Shown here one piece after another: positions 1 to 8,440 of a stretch of DNA of 22,619 nt (its first letter is position 1; each line of letters opens with the position of its first letter). The notes below the pieces were generated by a model. The model was not told the DNA's origin. It ran no database searches and saw only the letters and a list, made by a program, of their open reading frames with translations. Made by a program: the position numbers and the translations under genes. Source of the DNA: a virus; the IMG/VR virus record IMGVR_UViG_3300027800_000049, positions 1-22,619 of that record, one strand, 5' to 3'.

Positions 1-203
1 ATCTTCTTAATCTTGAATGAATACTCCCCCGTGAAACCTGTCATTTTGCTGTCCTTACCCATTGTTCCAACAAATGATATTTCCTCCCGGTCAATTTTTA
101 TCTTAGCTTCAAAGCTATCCACTTCGAAGACCGGTTCCCCGTTCCAGTACAGCATACCATATTTTCCATTCATTACTCTTGGTGCTGTTGGTCTAATTCC
201 CAT
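1..203 (-). CDS. Phage tail tube protein, N-terminal part (XkdM-like), cut by window edge
   Basis: The start is ATG at 203, with AGGTG eight bases upstream and 17 bases after the sheath stop. The 67 visible codons begin MGIRPTAPRVMNGKYG and continue with WNGEPVFEVDSFEAKI and KMTGFTGEYSFKI. The pattern of a short leader, then an RLF/MLYW-N-GE strand and an EAKI strand, resembles PBSX XkdM-type tail tube proteins, which polymerise into the inner tube of contractile tails. Its place directly after the sheath gene is the standard order. The reading frame runs off the left edge, so length and C-terminus are unknown. The overlapping plus-strand frame here lacks a convincing ribosome site and is a shadow. 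Confidence 0.75.
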   Translation of the reverse strand, partial: MGIRPTAPRVMNGKYGMLYWNGEPVFEVDSFEAKIKIDREEISFVGTMGKDSKMTGFTGEYSFKIKK

Positions 204-220
204 TGATTATTCACCTGCCT

Positions 221-1273
221 CTACATTAAAATTTTAAAGGATAAATCCTCGATTGCATCCTGTATTTTAACCTGTGCAGTAACAAATAAATTTGATCCTG
301 TTGCTGCTTGCTTTATCTGTTCTTCGTTCCAATCATCAATTATGGTCGTAAGCTTAAGCCACTCTGTTTGAGCGACAATATCGATTTCTGCTTTATTTTC
401 AAATTTATCATATAGCACACCCTGCGAAACTAATTCTTTGAAATATCTGTTTACAGCAGCGATGAAAATTACACGGTTATCATAACTGTTTGCAACCTTG
501 CCGACATAGTGGTTTTCAAAGGTAGAACGAATGTCGTCACGTATCAAATCCACCGACTCAATAATTTTAATCTTTTTAAAGTCAGCACCCTTTGTATCGG
601 TAAGTGTTGTAAAGGAATTAACTCCACGCCCAATCTTGATCTTACTTCCGTCATTTATAAGGATAAGCTTTCCAGCATCAATGTCTGTATCGGGCGAAAG
701 ACTTTCTGTTATACTCTCAACCTCGGGTAAAACATAATATGTAGCACTTTGGTTTAGCGGAACTCCTGCCAATATTCCTGCTATGCGAGATGTGTACTCA
801 GCAGACGTATATGTTTTTGTGGAAACCTTAATTCCATCCGTGCAGAAATTAATGATCCCTTCATAATCGGCGGATATATTAGGCAATACTGCCTTAAAGG
901 TCTTTTTGTTATCATCACGCTGAGCCTTAATCCAATCCTTTATTCCCACAACATCAGCTTCGACAATTGCAGGGACGGCTAAGTAATTAAACGCCTTGTT
1001 TTTTAGCCTATCGAGTGCGTTAACATAATCATCCGTTGTACCGATACGCTCTACAATTACCCTTAACGGATTGCCAAGAAAAGCTTTTGATATATAGTCC
1101 CTGTTTGTAGCAGTCCAATGTGATACAACGATTTCACTTTCCTTTGTATAAACCTTATTATCAAATGTGCCAGTATTGTCCTTTAATATTAGAGCAACAA
1201 TTCCACGTTCACTACGTTTCATGACGCTATCTGCTTTTGTTTTGAAGTCAATTAGAATTTGTGGTAATCCCAT
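221..1273 (-). CDS. Phage tail sheath protein (contractile tail)
   Basis: This 350-residue protein begins MGLPQILIDFKTKADSV and has the features of Firmicutes tail sheath proteins. These are an N-terminal SERGIVALILKD strand, a central alpha/beta region with LAVPAIVEAD and an AGILAGVPLNQSATY segment, and a C-terminal FIAAVNRYFKELVSQG...W region ending in a strand (FVTAQVKIQDAIEDLSFKI). The sheath contracts around the tail tube during DNA injection, so the phage or particle is of myovirus morphology. It is shorter than PBSX XkdK, as is usual for the clostridial versions. The start overlaps the preceding gene by 26 bases, suggesting coupled translation. GGAGG lies 12 bases before the ATG and a second AGGA lies closer. 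Confidence 0.88.
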   Translation of the reverse strand: MGLPQILIDFKTKADSVMKRSERGIVALILKDNTGTFDNKVYTKESEIVVSHWTATNRDYISKAFLGNPLRVIVERIGTTDDYVNALDRLKNKAFNYLAVPAIVEADVVGIKDWIKAQRDDNKKTFKAVLPNISADYEGIINFCTDGIKVSTKTYTSAEYTSRIAGILAGVPLNQSATYYVLPEVESITESLSPDTDIDAGKLILINDGSKIKIGRGVNSFTTLTDTKGADFKKIKIIESVDLIRDDIRSTFENHYVGKVANSYDNRVIFIAAVNRYFKELVSQGVLYDKFENKAEIDIVAQTEWLKLTTIIDDWNEEQIKQAATGSNLFVTAQVKIQDAIEDLSFKILM

Positions 1274-1697
1274 ATCCTATCAAATCCTCCTTCATTTTTA
1301 TATTTTGCATATTTTCATAATCAGAAAAAGCAGTGTCGGTATTTTGCATATATGAAATGGGAAAGCCACAAACCATTGTGATTGCATCCATTTCAAATGA
1401 TATGCCTCCTGCATTTAAAAACCTGTCATCAACCTTTATAGGTGCTGTAAAAAGAGCCTTTAAGTCCTGCGAGATCTTTATGCATTCTTCTGATGTTTCC
1501 AAAAGCGGAACATACCTTATCTCAACATTTAATGTAACAATCTCATAATATGCGTTCTGCAATTCAATATCCGAAGGGAATATATCCACAAAATATGTGG
1601 GTTTATCAAAACCTTCCGTTACCTCACTTGCTGTTACAATACCACCAATGCTTTGTATTTTTTCAGCTATTGCTGTTTTTATATCAATTAAATTCAT
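1248..1697 (-). CDS. Phage tail terminator-like protein (DUF6838-type)
   Basis: This is a 149-residue protein beginning MNLIDIKTAIAEKIQSIGG. It has an N-terminal helix, then alternating strands (PTYFVDIFPSD, NVEIRYVPL), a helix with CIKISQDLKALF, and a late strand of SFEMDAITM. This layout fits the small tail-terminator/neck proteins found between the gp10-like gene and the sheath gene in clostridial phages, where the protein caps the finished tail and joins it to the head. The family assignment rests on position and fold pattern as much as on motifs. It overlaps the previous gene by 4 bases (ATGA) and the sheath gene by 26 bases, so it lies inside one translationally coupled operon. Confidence 0.65.
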   Translation of the reverse strand: MNLIDIKTAIAEKIQSIGGIVTASEVTEGFDKPTYFVDIFPSDIELQNAYYEIVTLNVEIRYVPLLETSEECIKISQDLKALFTAPIKVDDRFLNAGGISFEMDAITMVCGFPISYMQNTDTAFSDYENMQNIKMKEDLIGYGITTNSN

Positions 1698-2155
1698 AGC
1701 TCCAACTCTCCTAACAGATTTTCCATCATCTTATCTACATCTTTATTGAAGGTGGATGTAATATTGTCCATAGCTTTTTGAAGCATACGCTTACCTTCGA
1801 CCATGCCACCTACCTTAATTCCACGGACCGCTCTCTGCACAACATTAAGCTCTCGCCCACCTTGGCGGATACGACCATTATGAACTATACGATGACCTTG
1901 TTCAACAAGATGTGCATGTGGCGCATTAGACTGTATCCTTACCACTTTTGTGAAACGATACTGTTTAGGCTTCTTTACCCTCCATGACGAGCGCAGCTTT
2001 TTTGTTTTACCAACAGGTGTGCCAGCCTTGGTTTTTGTCTGAGCCAATTTAGCACCTGCCATTAATACAGCATCTACCTTTTCAGGGTATTTGTTCAATG
2101 CTTTTTTAAAGGCTTTGACTAAGTCCTCAAAACCAAACGTACTAACATCCGCCAT
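1694..2155 (-). CDS. HK97 gp10-like head-tail/neck protein
   Basis: This basic protein of 153 residues starts MADVSTFGFEDLVKAFKKAL. Its N-terminal helix is followed by KTKAGTPVGKTKKLRSSWRVK and a strand region with SNAPHAHLVEQGHR. These are hallmarks of the HK97-gp10 family: a TPVdTG.LR.S-type segment, then Y/HA..vE.G. Members sit between the head-tail connector and tail terminator genes and are thought to act as neck or tail-completion proteins. The start lies 4 bases after the upstream stop, and the end overlaps the next gene by 4 bases. The C-terminal half (MVEGKRMLQKAMDNITSTF) is predicted to be helical. The call is firm on family and loose on exact role. Confidence 0.78.
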   Translation of the reverse strand: MADVSTFGFEDLVKAFKKALNKYPEKVDAVLMAGAKLAQTKTKAGTPVGKTKKLRSSWRVKKPKQYRFTKVVRIQSNAPHAHLVEQGHRIVHNGRIRQGGRELNVVQRAVRGIKVGGMVEGKRMLQKAMDNITSTFNKDVDKMMENLLGELEL

Positions 2156-2159
2156 AAAA

Positions 2160-2639
2160 TCACCCCTTCACAAAATCCTGTGCAGTGTTTTTATCAGTTT
2201 CAATACAGATAATCTGTAGTTCTCGATTTCGTTCTTCAATATTTAGCACCGACTGTATATGCAGTTCTTTATTTCCAAAAAGTATTCTCATATCTGACGT
2301 GATACCCCCAAAATGCCTTGTTGTAACCTTGTATGTAGTCTCCGCCCTTATCTTCTGTGCTTCCGCATATTCTCTGCCCGTCATCGGCTGAACGCAACCT
2401 GCAACAGAAAACTCTGCTAATGCAAGCTCATGAGCATACGGTTTGCCGTCATGCGTGATAAGAATAGCGTTACCCGTCTTATCCTGTGTCAGATATACAC
2501 TGCCATTGCAAATATTCAAATCATTATTCAGTCCGGGTTTCATAGGAACGTACGCTGGAATTGTTTCACCCATAGAGTTTTTTACCGTTTTGCTTGGTTT
2601 AAAGAATATAATCCTATGCCTTAATTTGCTGAAATTCAT
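2160..2639 (-). CDS. Phage head-tail joining / head closure protein
   Basis: The 159-residue product begins MNFSKLRHRIIFFKPSKTVKN, which matches the opening of SPP1 gp16 / HK97 gp9-type head closure proteins ("..LRHRI.i....."). Later parts also fit: VQPMTGREYAEAQKIRAETTYKV and a DMRILFGNKELHIQSVLNIEERNRELQI segment, the beta strands that usually end this family. An insertion around residues 45-75 (NGSVYLTQDKTGNAILITH) makes it longer than the common ~110-residue forms. The protein would seal the portal vertex and give the docking surface for the tail. The ATG overlaps the stop of the preceding connector gene (TAATG-type junction). Confidence 0.72.
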   Translation of the reverse strand: MNFSKLRHRIIFFKPSKTVKNSMGETIPAYVPMKPGLNNDLNICNGSVYLTQDKTGNAILITHDGKPYAHELALAEFSVAGCVQPMTGREYAEAQKIRAETTYKVTTRHFGGITSDMRILFGNKELHIQSVLNIEERNRELQIICIETDKNTAQDFVKG

Positions 2640-2905
2640 TAAAACTCCGCCTTCCTGTAAGGGTTTAGCAATGTATACACCACATCTGGAATTCCTTCTT
2701 TTGTTCCTTCACGGCTTTCATAAAAATAGCCAACGATTATTAGCATTGCTTGTTTTAGTGCAGAGGGTATTTCCACAGGTAGTTCTTCAGTTCTTAAATA
2801 ATTCAGCAGCATTTCCGATGATAAAAGGATGAGTAAATTTAAGTACCCATCCTCACTGTTATCATCAAGCCGCAAAAACAATTTAACTTCGGCTAAGTCA
2901 AGCAT
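2639..2905 (-). CDS. Phage head-tail connector protein (HK97 gp6-like)
   Basis: This 88-residue, mostly helical protein starts MLDLAEVKLFLRLDDNSEDGYL. It continues with LLILLSSEMLLNYLR and ends QAMLIIVGYFYESREGTKEGIPDVVYTLLNPYR. These three landmarks, namely the LR.D...ED..l start, the helix, and the fYe.R......ip..v..LL.pyR ending, are those of the HK97 gp6 / DNA-packaging connector family. The family forms a ring under the portal. It is placed between the head fibre-like gene and the head closure gene, and shares its first and last bases with the neighbours, so it is translationally coupled on both sides. Confidence 0.85.
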   Translation of the reverse strand: MLDLAEVKLFLRLDDNSEDGYLNLLILLSSEMLLNYLRTEELPVEIPSALKQAMLIIVGYFYESREGTKEGIPDVVYTLLNPYRKAEF

Positions 2906-3123
2906 TATGTTTCATCCCCAACCATCAACCCTGCAGTTTTAAGCTTTGTAAGCAGGGCATTGAATTCAACAACCAAAGCTGCAATTGTACTGGCAGTGCT
3001 GTCTGCTTGATTTGCAGCTTTTGGCAAACCCTCAACGGCTGCACCTGTTTCAACTTTCAGCTTACCACCCACAACCCAAGTATCTCCGTTATCCGTTTTG
3101 TAGTTTTTACAGTTATTACTCAT
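2905..3123 (-). CDS. Small head fiber-like phage protein
   Basis: ATG at 3123 is chosen because GGGAGG lies six bases upstream. A longer in-frame reading to 3201 would overlap the capsid gene and has no ribosome site. The 72-residue product begins MSNNCKNYKTDNGDTWVVGG and has a helix of STASTIAALVVEFNALLTKLKTAG. The order is a short N-terminal sequence, then G-x-L-x-V-E-x-GA, then a "QADSTAs..a.lv..fN.ll.kLk.aG" helix. This resembles the head fiber proteins (phage_fiber_2-type) encoded directly after HK97-fold capsids in Firmicutes phages, where they decorate the capsid. The role is inferred from this likeness and position. Confidence 0.65.
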   Translation of the reverse strand: MSNNCKNYKTDNGDTWVVGGKLKVETGAAVEGLPKAANQADSTASTIAALVVEFNALLTKLKTAGLMVGDET

Positions 3124-3163
3124 AATGTACCTCCCATATAATTGGATCCAACTCCTAGTTGCC

Positions 3164-4348
3164 CTAAGCTTTCTGTTGCAGAACCTTAATTGATTCAGCA
3201 AGTGTTAACTTACCGTCAACCCTTTGTGTTGCACGAAAACCCACTTGACCATTTTTAGCAAATAATTCGTTTAGCCTTTGAAAAGCTCTGCCTTGACGGT
3301 CTGCAATCCAGTAATATGAGAAGTCTCCAAAAGCTATGGATTTCTTAGTAGCTCCAACTTCGGGCATATAGCTTGAAGTTATAATAGGTCTGTTTAAAAT
3401 CGTGTCTGGTGCTCCTGAGACTAAACCTGGCTGCCATAAATACTGACCACTCCCATCCTTCAATTTCCTAATAATTTTGACTGTTGAGTCATTTGCAATA
3501 AAGGTAGCATTTTTTCTGTAAGGCGAGCGAAGGCTATGGTAAAGATCTATAAGCTCATCAGCAGTAATAGCCGTAGAACTTGCAGAGGTTAAACCGACCT
3601 GACCGCTTGTTAAAATACCGGAAGGCTTGCCAGTGCCGTTGCCTGTGATAAAAGCCTCTTCTTCAGCTGATGCCATTCTTCTTGCAAATTCCTTAGCAAT
3701 GTACGTCTCTAAGTTAAAAACGGAATCATTTAGAAGCTCTTCCGACACCTTAATCATTGTAGTAAGCTTATGAGCACCAATGGTAACAAGACCAAACGCA
3801 TCATCACTATCAGGAATCTCAGCCTCTTCGTCTGTCCAATTAGCAGTACCATGTGAGGCTACAACAGGAATTTTCTTATCACCATTTGAAGTTGTTATAA
3901 TTGTAGCAAGTGAACGAATGATGTTTTCTTCCCTCAAGCTATCAATCAAGGTTGCCTCAAATTCATCTGGAACAAGGTATCCGCCTTCAGAATCTGTGCC
4001 AATTTGAAGGGAATTTATAACGTCGTAAGAGTTTTTGTTACGCATTGTTTTCCAGAATGCATTTTTATACTCGTCTGAGGCTCTGCCCGTTTTGGTTTCA
4101 CCTATTACATTCGGTTTGCCTGTAATGGGAGCATTCAATGGCTTCGAAAGTTCTAAATCAAGTGACTGCTGTCGTTCCAATCTGTCAATTTCCTTACCAA
4201 GATTAACAACATCCTCTTCCATTTTTTCATATGTTGCAGTATCCTCAGCGGAAATAAGTCCATCCGCACCTCTTTTGGTGTCAAGGAACTCCTTAGCTGT
4301 CTCCCATGCTTTTGACCTTTTTTCTCTTAATTCTAAAATTTTACTCAT
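3164..4348 (-). CDS. Phage major capsid protein, HK97 fold
   Basis: ATG at 4348 has AGGGGG eight bases upstream. A TTG two codons earlier is too close to that site. The 394-residue protein starts MSKILELREKRSKAWETAKEF and has a charged, helical N-terminal delta/scaffold region to about residue 65. This is followed by the mature capsid: GGYLVPDEFEATLIDSLREENIIR, then AHKLTTMIKVSEELLNDSVFNLE (E-loop/spine region), GNGTGKPSGIL and a C-terminal GQVGFRATQRVDGKL. These are classic landmarks of HK97-type major capsid proteins whose N-terminus is removed by the prohead protease encoded just upstream. No key part looks missing. Confidence 0.95.
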   Translation of the reverse strand: MSKILELREKRSKAWETAKEFLDTKRGADGLISAEDTATYEKMEEDVVNLGKEIDRLERQQSLDLELSKPLNAPITGKPNVIGETKTGRASDEYKNAFWKTMRNKNSYDVINSLQIGTDSEGGYLVPDEFEATLIDSLREENIIRSLATIITTSNGDKKIPVVASHGTANWTDEEAEIPDSDDAFGLVTIGAHKLTTMIKVSEELLNDSVFNLETYIAKEFARRMASAEEEAFITGNGTGKPSGILTSGQVGLTSASSTAITADELIDLYHSLRSPYRKNATFIANDSTVKIIRKLKDGSGQYLWQPGLVSGAPDTILNRPIITSSYMPEVGATKKSIAFGDFSYYWIADRQGRAFQRLNELFAKNGQVGFRATQRVDGKLTLAESIKVLQQKA

Positions 4349-4366
4349 TGTCAATTCCCCCTATAT

Positions 4367-5050
4367 TTAGTGTTTTAATAAAGAGAGCCTCTTGTCTAAT
4401 GTGTTAATTAGAAAGAGAGGCTCTTTTTCTTGTTTCTTAGGTAGCTTATCCAGCAAAGAATTTGTAACTGCCATTCTGCTAAATGTAAAGCTATTTTCAG
4501 TTGCAGTATAATTTTTTACAAACATAATACTATCTGCAAAACCAAGCTCTACGGCTTTATTTGCATTAAGCCAAGTTTCTGCATCCATTAGTTTTGATAT
4601 TTTCGCCCTCGAAAGTCCTGTTTTTATTTCATAAGCGTTAATAATACTTTCTTTCACTTCATTAAGCATAGAGATTGCTTTTTGCATTTCCTCGCTGTCA
4701 CCAATGGCTACTGTTAATGGATTATGCACCATCATAAGGCTTGTCGGTGACATTTGAATTGATGTTCCTGCCATTGCTATTACACTTGCAGCGCTTGCTG
4801 CGATGCCGTCAATTTTAATTGTTACATTACCTTTGTAATCCATAAGCATATTATATATTTGGCTTGCGGCAATGCAATCTCCCCCTGGACTATTAATCCA
4901 AACATCAATGTCACCTTCACCTGATAAAAGCTCTGCCTTAAACATCTTTGGGGTTACATCATCGTCCCACCATGATTCTTCCGCAATTGCTCCGTTAAGG
5001 TGCAATGTTCGTGTATCTTCATTATTTACCCAATTCCAAAATTTCTTCAT
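4367..5050 (-). CDS. Prohead maturation protease, ClpP family
   Basis: This 227-residue serine protease has the ClpP fold. It has DIDVWINSPGGDCIAASQIY near residues 48-66, the nucleophile Ser86 in DGIAASAAS, the catalytic His109 in MMVHNP, and the likely Asp156 in LMDAETW followed by NANKAVELGFAD. All three catalytic positions are present. In HK97-type assembly this protease cleaves the delta domain from the capsid protein and itself during head maturation. It lies between portal and capsid genes, its ATG overlapping the portal stop by one base. The C-terminal 45 residues (after about 180) are less conserved and may be a portal- or scaffold-binding tail. Confidence 0.92.
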   Translation of the reverse strand: MKKFWNWVNNEDTRTLHLNGAIAEESWWDDDVTPKMFKAELLSGEGDIDVWINSPGGDCIAASQIYNMLMDYKGNVTIKIDGIAASAASVIAMAGTSIQMSPTSLMMVHNPLTVAIGDSEEMQKAISMLNEVKESIINAYEIKTGLSRAKISKLMDAETWLNANKAVELGFADSIMFVKNYTATENSFTFSRMAVTNSLLDKLPKKQEKEPLFLINTLDKRLSLLKH

Positions 5051-6297
5051 TATAATACCTCCTCTTCCGGTTTATTAGTATTTGCAAAAGCACCTGCATC
5101 CTGTAATTTTGTCATCGCCCCGTTTATGAGGTATAGGTCACCACCAAGTTCATTGGGAATACGATTTAGATTTTCAAGTTCTCTAATATCATTTGCCGAC
5201 AGCCAACCATTTTGTCTACCTGTTGAATAACCGGACATTCGTGAAGCATAATCTCCACGAAGCAAGCCGTCCACAGAAAGCCTAATGTGGTACTGATTCT
5301 TTTCGCTATCAGATAGCAAAGCTTTATGCATGGATTGTTCCCAGCGTATTACCCAAGGGTCGAGTGTATATTTTACAAATTCCAAAGATTGCTGTTCAAT
5401 ATTTGAAAAGCTGGACTTTTCCAAATCACCAATCATATGTGGTGGGATTCTAAAAATACGGGCAATTTCATTAATTTGAAACTTCCTCGTCTGTAAAAAC
5501 TGTGCTTGTTCTGGCGGTATGCCTATGGGAGCGAACTTCATCCCCTCTTCTAACACTGCTACACGGTGAGCATTATTGCTACCTTGATATACGGCGTTCC
5601 AAGAATCACGTACCCTTGCAGGGTCTTTTACAACACCTGGATGTTCAAGCACTCCACCTGGGTTAGCACCGTTTGCAAAGAATTTTGCACCATATTCCTC
5701 GGTAGCTATTGCCATACCGATTGCATTTTTAGCCATTGCAATGGGTGAGTAGCCAATCAGTCCATTAAAGCCAAGCCCTGGAATGTGCAATACATCCTCT
5801 TTTTGAAGAATTATTTCACCCTTTTCACTCTGATATATGTAAAAGAGTTTGCCGTTTATATTTCTGTCCACAGTCATTTTATCAGGCATAAGTGGATAAA
5901 GTGCCACAACTCTGCCTCTGCCGTCACGTATAATCTGTGAATATGCATTTCCCCATAACAAAAGATGACTCATAAGCGTTTCACGAAACACAAATGAAGT
6001 CATCTCTGGGTTTGGCTCATTATGGAGCAAATTATATAATGGATGTTCTGTTGCTTTTTCCTTGCCGTTATCTGTGGATTTGTATGTGTGCAGTGGCAAA
6101 CTTGCAATGGTTTCTGATAATATTCTTACACACGAATATACTGCTGTTGTCTGCATTGCAGTTCGCTCATTAACTGTTTTACCTGATGTTGTACCACCAA
6201 GGAAAAAGCTGAACGGATTATTGTTAATATAGTTCTTAGGACGGAGCCCACCTGGCGGTTTATCTCTTGAATGAAATATGTAATTCAATACGTTCAT
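5050..6297 (-). CDS. Phage portal protein, HK97 type
   Basis: This protein of 415 residues has the portal family landmarks: TAVYSCVRILSETIASLPLH near 50-70, HPLYNLLHNEPNPEMTSF, LLLWGNAYSQIIRDGRGRVVALYPL, EDVLHIPGLGFNGLIGYSP, and the late NEIARIFRIPPHMIGDLEKSSFSNIEQQ helix. Twelve copies normally form the DNA entry/exit ring at one capsid vertex and bind the terminase motor. The start overlaps the large terminase stop by 4 bases (ATGA). The N-terminal 40 residues, with the Gly-rich FSFFLGGTTSGKTVNERTAM, are typical. The C-terminus ends in an acidic EEEVL tail. No defects were seen. Confidence 0.94.
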   Translation of the reverse strand: MNVLNYIFHSRDKPPGGLRPKNYINNNPFSFFLGGTTSGKTVNERTAMQTTAVYSCVRILSETIASLPLHTYKSTDNGKEKATEHPLYNLLHNEPNPEMTSFVFRETLMSHLLLWGNAYSQIIRDGRGRVVALYPLMPDKMTVDRNINGKLFYIYQSEKGEIILQKEDVLHIPGLGFNGLIGYSPIAMAKNAIGMAIATEEYGAKFFANGANPGGVLEHPGVVKDPARVRDSWNAVYQGSNNAHRVAVLEEGMKFAPIGIPPEQAQFLQTRKFQINEIARIFRIPPHMIGDLEKSSFSNIEQQSLEFVKYTLDPWVIRWEQSMHKALLSDSEKNQYHIRLSVDGLLRGDYASRMSGYSTGRQNGWLSANDIRELENLNRIPNELGGDLYLINGAMTKLQDAGAFANTNKPEEEVL

Positions 6298-7907
6298 AAG
6301 ATAAGCAACCCCCTTTCCTCAATATCATAAATACTTCCACCTGTATTTCCACCATTCCTAATCGTCCTGTCGAGTGCCATAATTGTAGCAACAGAACCAT
6401 CAATTTTCTCAGTAGACTTCTCTTTGTCAGGTTTTATATTACCTGCGGGGTCGGTGCGAATAAAAATATTATCCATCATCCAACGCAAAACAGGATGACC
6501 GCCATGTGAAAGTTTTTCATCTAATGTTAGTCGCATAAGTTCCTTTGTTGGTGGTGACATATCCTTAAACCCCTGCCCAAATGGAACAACTGTAAAGCCT
6601 AAACCTTCTAGGTTTTGAACCATTTGTACAGCGCCCCAACGATCATATGCAATTTCTCGGATATTATATTTCTTTCCCAGTTCCTCAATAAAGGTTTCGA
6701 TAAAACCATAATGAACAACATTTCCCTCTGTGGTTTTAATGTATCCTTGCTTTTCCCATACATCATAAGGCACATGGTCACGCTTTGCACGAAGGGTCAG
6801 TGTTTCCTCGGGTAGCCAAAAGTATGGGAGGATTATATATTTATCATCCTCATCTTTAGGCGGGAACATAAGTACAAATGCTGTAATATCAGTCGTTGAC
6901 GAAAGGTCAAGTCCACCATAGCACACACGACCTTTCAAGCTATCAGGGTCAACCGCAAATGCACAGGTGTCCCATTTATCCATTGGCATCCAACGTACAG
7001 CCTGCTTTACCCATTGATTTAGCCTAAGCTGTCTGAAAGAGTTTTCCTCAGCAGGATTTTGCTGTGCACTCTCGCAAGCTGCCACTACTTTATCAATTCC
7101 AACTGTAATACCAAGAGAGGGATTAGCTTTCTTCCATACATTTGGATCTGTCCAATCATCAGCTTCGTCAGCACCATATATAACAGGGTAAAAGGTAGGG
7201 TCAATTTTTCTGCCGTCTAAAATATCCTTTGCCTTTTGATGTATTTCCCAGCAGATGCTGTTAGTATCATTGCCAGCTGTGGTTATTAGGAAGTACAGAG
7301 GTTGTGTACGGGCATCCCCGGAACCTTTGGTCATAACATCAAACAGCTTTCGGTTCGGCTGAATATGCAATTCATCAAAAACAACACCATGAATATTAAA
7401 ACCGTGCTTGGAATATGCTTCTGCTGATAAAACCTGATAAAAGCTCTCTGTCGGCTTATATATAATCCGCTTTTGTGAGCGTAGAATTTTCACCCGTTTA
7501 GCAAGGGAAGGACACATTGAAATCATATCTGCTGCTACATCGAAGACAATAGATGCCTGTTGACGGTCTGCCGCACAGCCATATACCTCTGCTCGTTCCT
7601 CTCCATCACCGCAAGTAAGAAGAAGCGCAACTGCTGCAGCAAGCTCACTCTTACCCATTTTTTTGGGGATTTCTATATATGCTGTGTTGAATTGCCTATA
7701 TCCATCGGCTTTGAGTGTGCCAAATACATCGCGGATAATCTGTTCTTGCCAGTCTATTAGGTCAAACGGCTTACCACTCCAAGTTCCCTTTGTATGAGTA
7801 AGGCACTCGATAAAGGAGACGGCATGGTCTGCATAAGCCTTGTCATAGTATGAATCGTCCGCCTTAAAGCGTGTATGTTTATATTTTTTCAGTTTTTGCA
7901 AAGCCAC
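6294..7907 (-). CDS. terL: Phage terminase large subunit
   Basis: The packaging motor ATPase and nuclease. GTG at 7907 is preferred: AAGGA lies seven bases before it, and the longer reading (GTG at 7943) would begin inside a terminator hairpin. That gives 537 residues. The ATPase domain shows YIEIPKKMGKSELAAA (Walker A-like, about 78-92) and GVVFDELHIQ (Walker B, about 174-183). The nuclease part has YGGLDLSSTTDITAF and IREIAYDRWGA, with acidic residues placed as in RNase H-like terminase nucleases. It belongs to the Terminase_1/HK97-type group. The gene ends 4 bases inside portal. Unusually, about 4.8 kb of methylation and small genes separate it from the small subunit gene. Confidence 0.94.
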   Translation of the reverse strand: MALQKLKKYKHTRFKADDSYYDKAYADHAVSFIECLTHTKGTWSGKPFDLIDWQEQIIRDVFGTLKADGYRQFNTAYIEIPKKMGKSELAAAVALLLTCGDGEERAEVYGCAADRQQASIVFDVAADMISMCPSLAKRVKILRSQKRIIYKPTESFYQVLSAEAYSKHGFNIHGVVFDELHIQPNRKLFDVMTKGSGDARTQPLYFLITTAGNDTNSICWEIHQKAKDILDGRKIDPTFYPVIYGADEADDWTDPNVWKKANPSLGITVGIDKVVAACESAQQNPAEENSFRQLRLNQWVKQAVRWMPMDKWDTCAFAVDPDSLKGRVCYGGLDLSSTTDITAFVLMFPPKDEDDKYIILPYFWLPEETLTLRAKRDHVPYDVWEKQGYIKTTEGNVVHYGFIETFIEELGKKYNIREIAYDRWGAVQMVQNLEGLGFTVVPFGQGFKDMSPPTKELMRLTLDEKLSHGGHPVLRWMMDNIFIRTDPAGNIKPDKEKSTEKIDGSVATIMALDRTIRNGGNTGGSIYDIEERGLLIL

Positions 7908-7932
7908 CCCCCCTTCCTTTAAAATTAACAGC

Positions 7933-7956
7933 AAAAAAGGCACTCAATTGAGTACC
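7933..7956 (-). terminator. Rho-independent terminator before terL
   Basis: On the minus strand an 18-base near-perfect palindrome (GGTACTCAATTGAGTGCC, one G-U pair) is followed directly by six T residues. It lies between the small accessory gene ending at 8033 and terL starting at 7907. Its presence means that terL and the morphogenesis genes depend on read-through, antitermination, or an unseen promoter downstream of the hairpin. The palindrome has no free loop if fully paired, so a 4-base loop in its centre is assumed. Confidence 0.6.
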
Positions 7957-8032
7957 TTTCGTAATGTTAAAGTGTAGCAAATATAAGTGTTAAATTATAA
8001 AAGCTTGAGTATTATTTTAGTTCTTTTAGGGT

Positions 8033-8440
8033 TTATCCTATCCTTCTATATCCAAAATCATCATTTTTGAAGTAGCTGTATCCGAGTTCCGAGCAGTCAG
8101 GGTATGTTGCATTATAACAAAAACAGAATTCCCCATCTTTCGAATCTAAGGAATACCCGAGTTTCTCAATCTCCTCCGAGGTTTTAAGGGGTAGCGTAAT
8201 TAGCACCATATCGTCTAATGTGTTAATACCAATATGCGTGATTACTGTTGTTTTATCCTCAACGTACCTAAATGCCAACCTTAACACTTCATCAGCATCA
8301 ATTGCTGGCTGATTTGCATTTTTGAAAAATACATCAAAATAATTTAGCATACCTTTGATTACCTCGGCATCACCTTTTACTGACACGAAAATCCCCATAA
8401 GTGCCGCTTCAGCTCTTGCCGATATTTCGTTATCGCTCAT
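8033..8440 (-). CDS. Hypothetical phage protein, 135 residues
   Basis: I do not recognise a function. The protein is acidic and begins MSDNEISARAEAALMGIFVSV. It has helical and strand segments: GMLNYFDVFFKN, DADEVLRLAFRYVEDKT, DDMVLITLPLK. It ends in an aromatic- and Cys-containing part (EFCFCYNATYPDCSELGYSYF) and a short GYRRIG tail. There are no membrane segments. The ATG overlaps the stop of the preceding zinc-ribbon gene by one base (TAATG), so it is translated with it, and a terminator follows at 7956. The location between DNA methyltransferases and terL suggests an accessory role in the host interaction or packaging module, but nothing in the sequence decides this. Confidence 0.7.
   Translation of the reverse strand: MSDNEISARAEAALMGIFVSVKGDAEVIKGMLNYFDVFFKNANQPAIDADEVLRLAFRYVEDKTTVITHIGINTLDDMVLITLPLKTSEEIEKLGYSLDSKDGEFCFCYNATYPDCSELGYSYFKNDDFGYRRIG

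Noticed and set aside
13-237. Plus-strand frame at the left edge
   Set aside because: The minus strand here encodes a convincing tail tube start with a ribosome site and correct gene order.
4349-4354. TTG start two codons before the capsid ATG
   Set aside because: It leaves only two bases to the AGGGGG site; ATG 4348 has the correct spacing.
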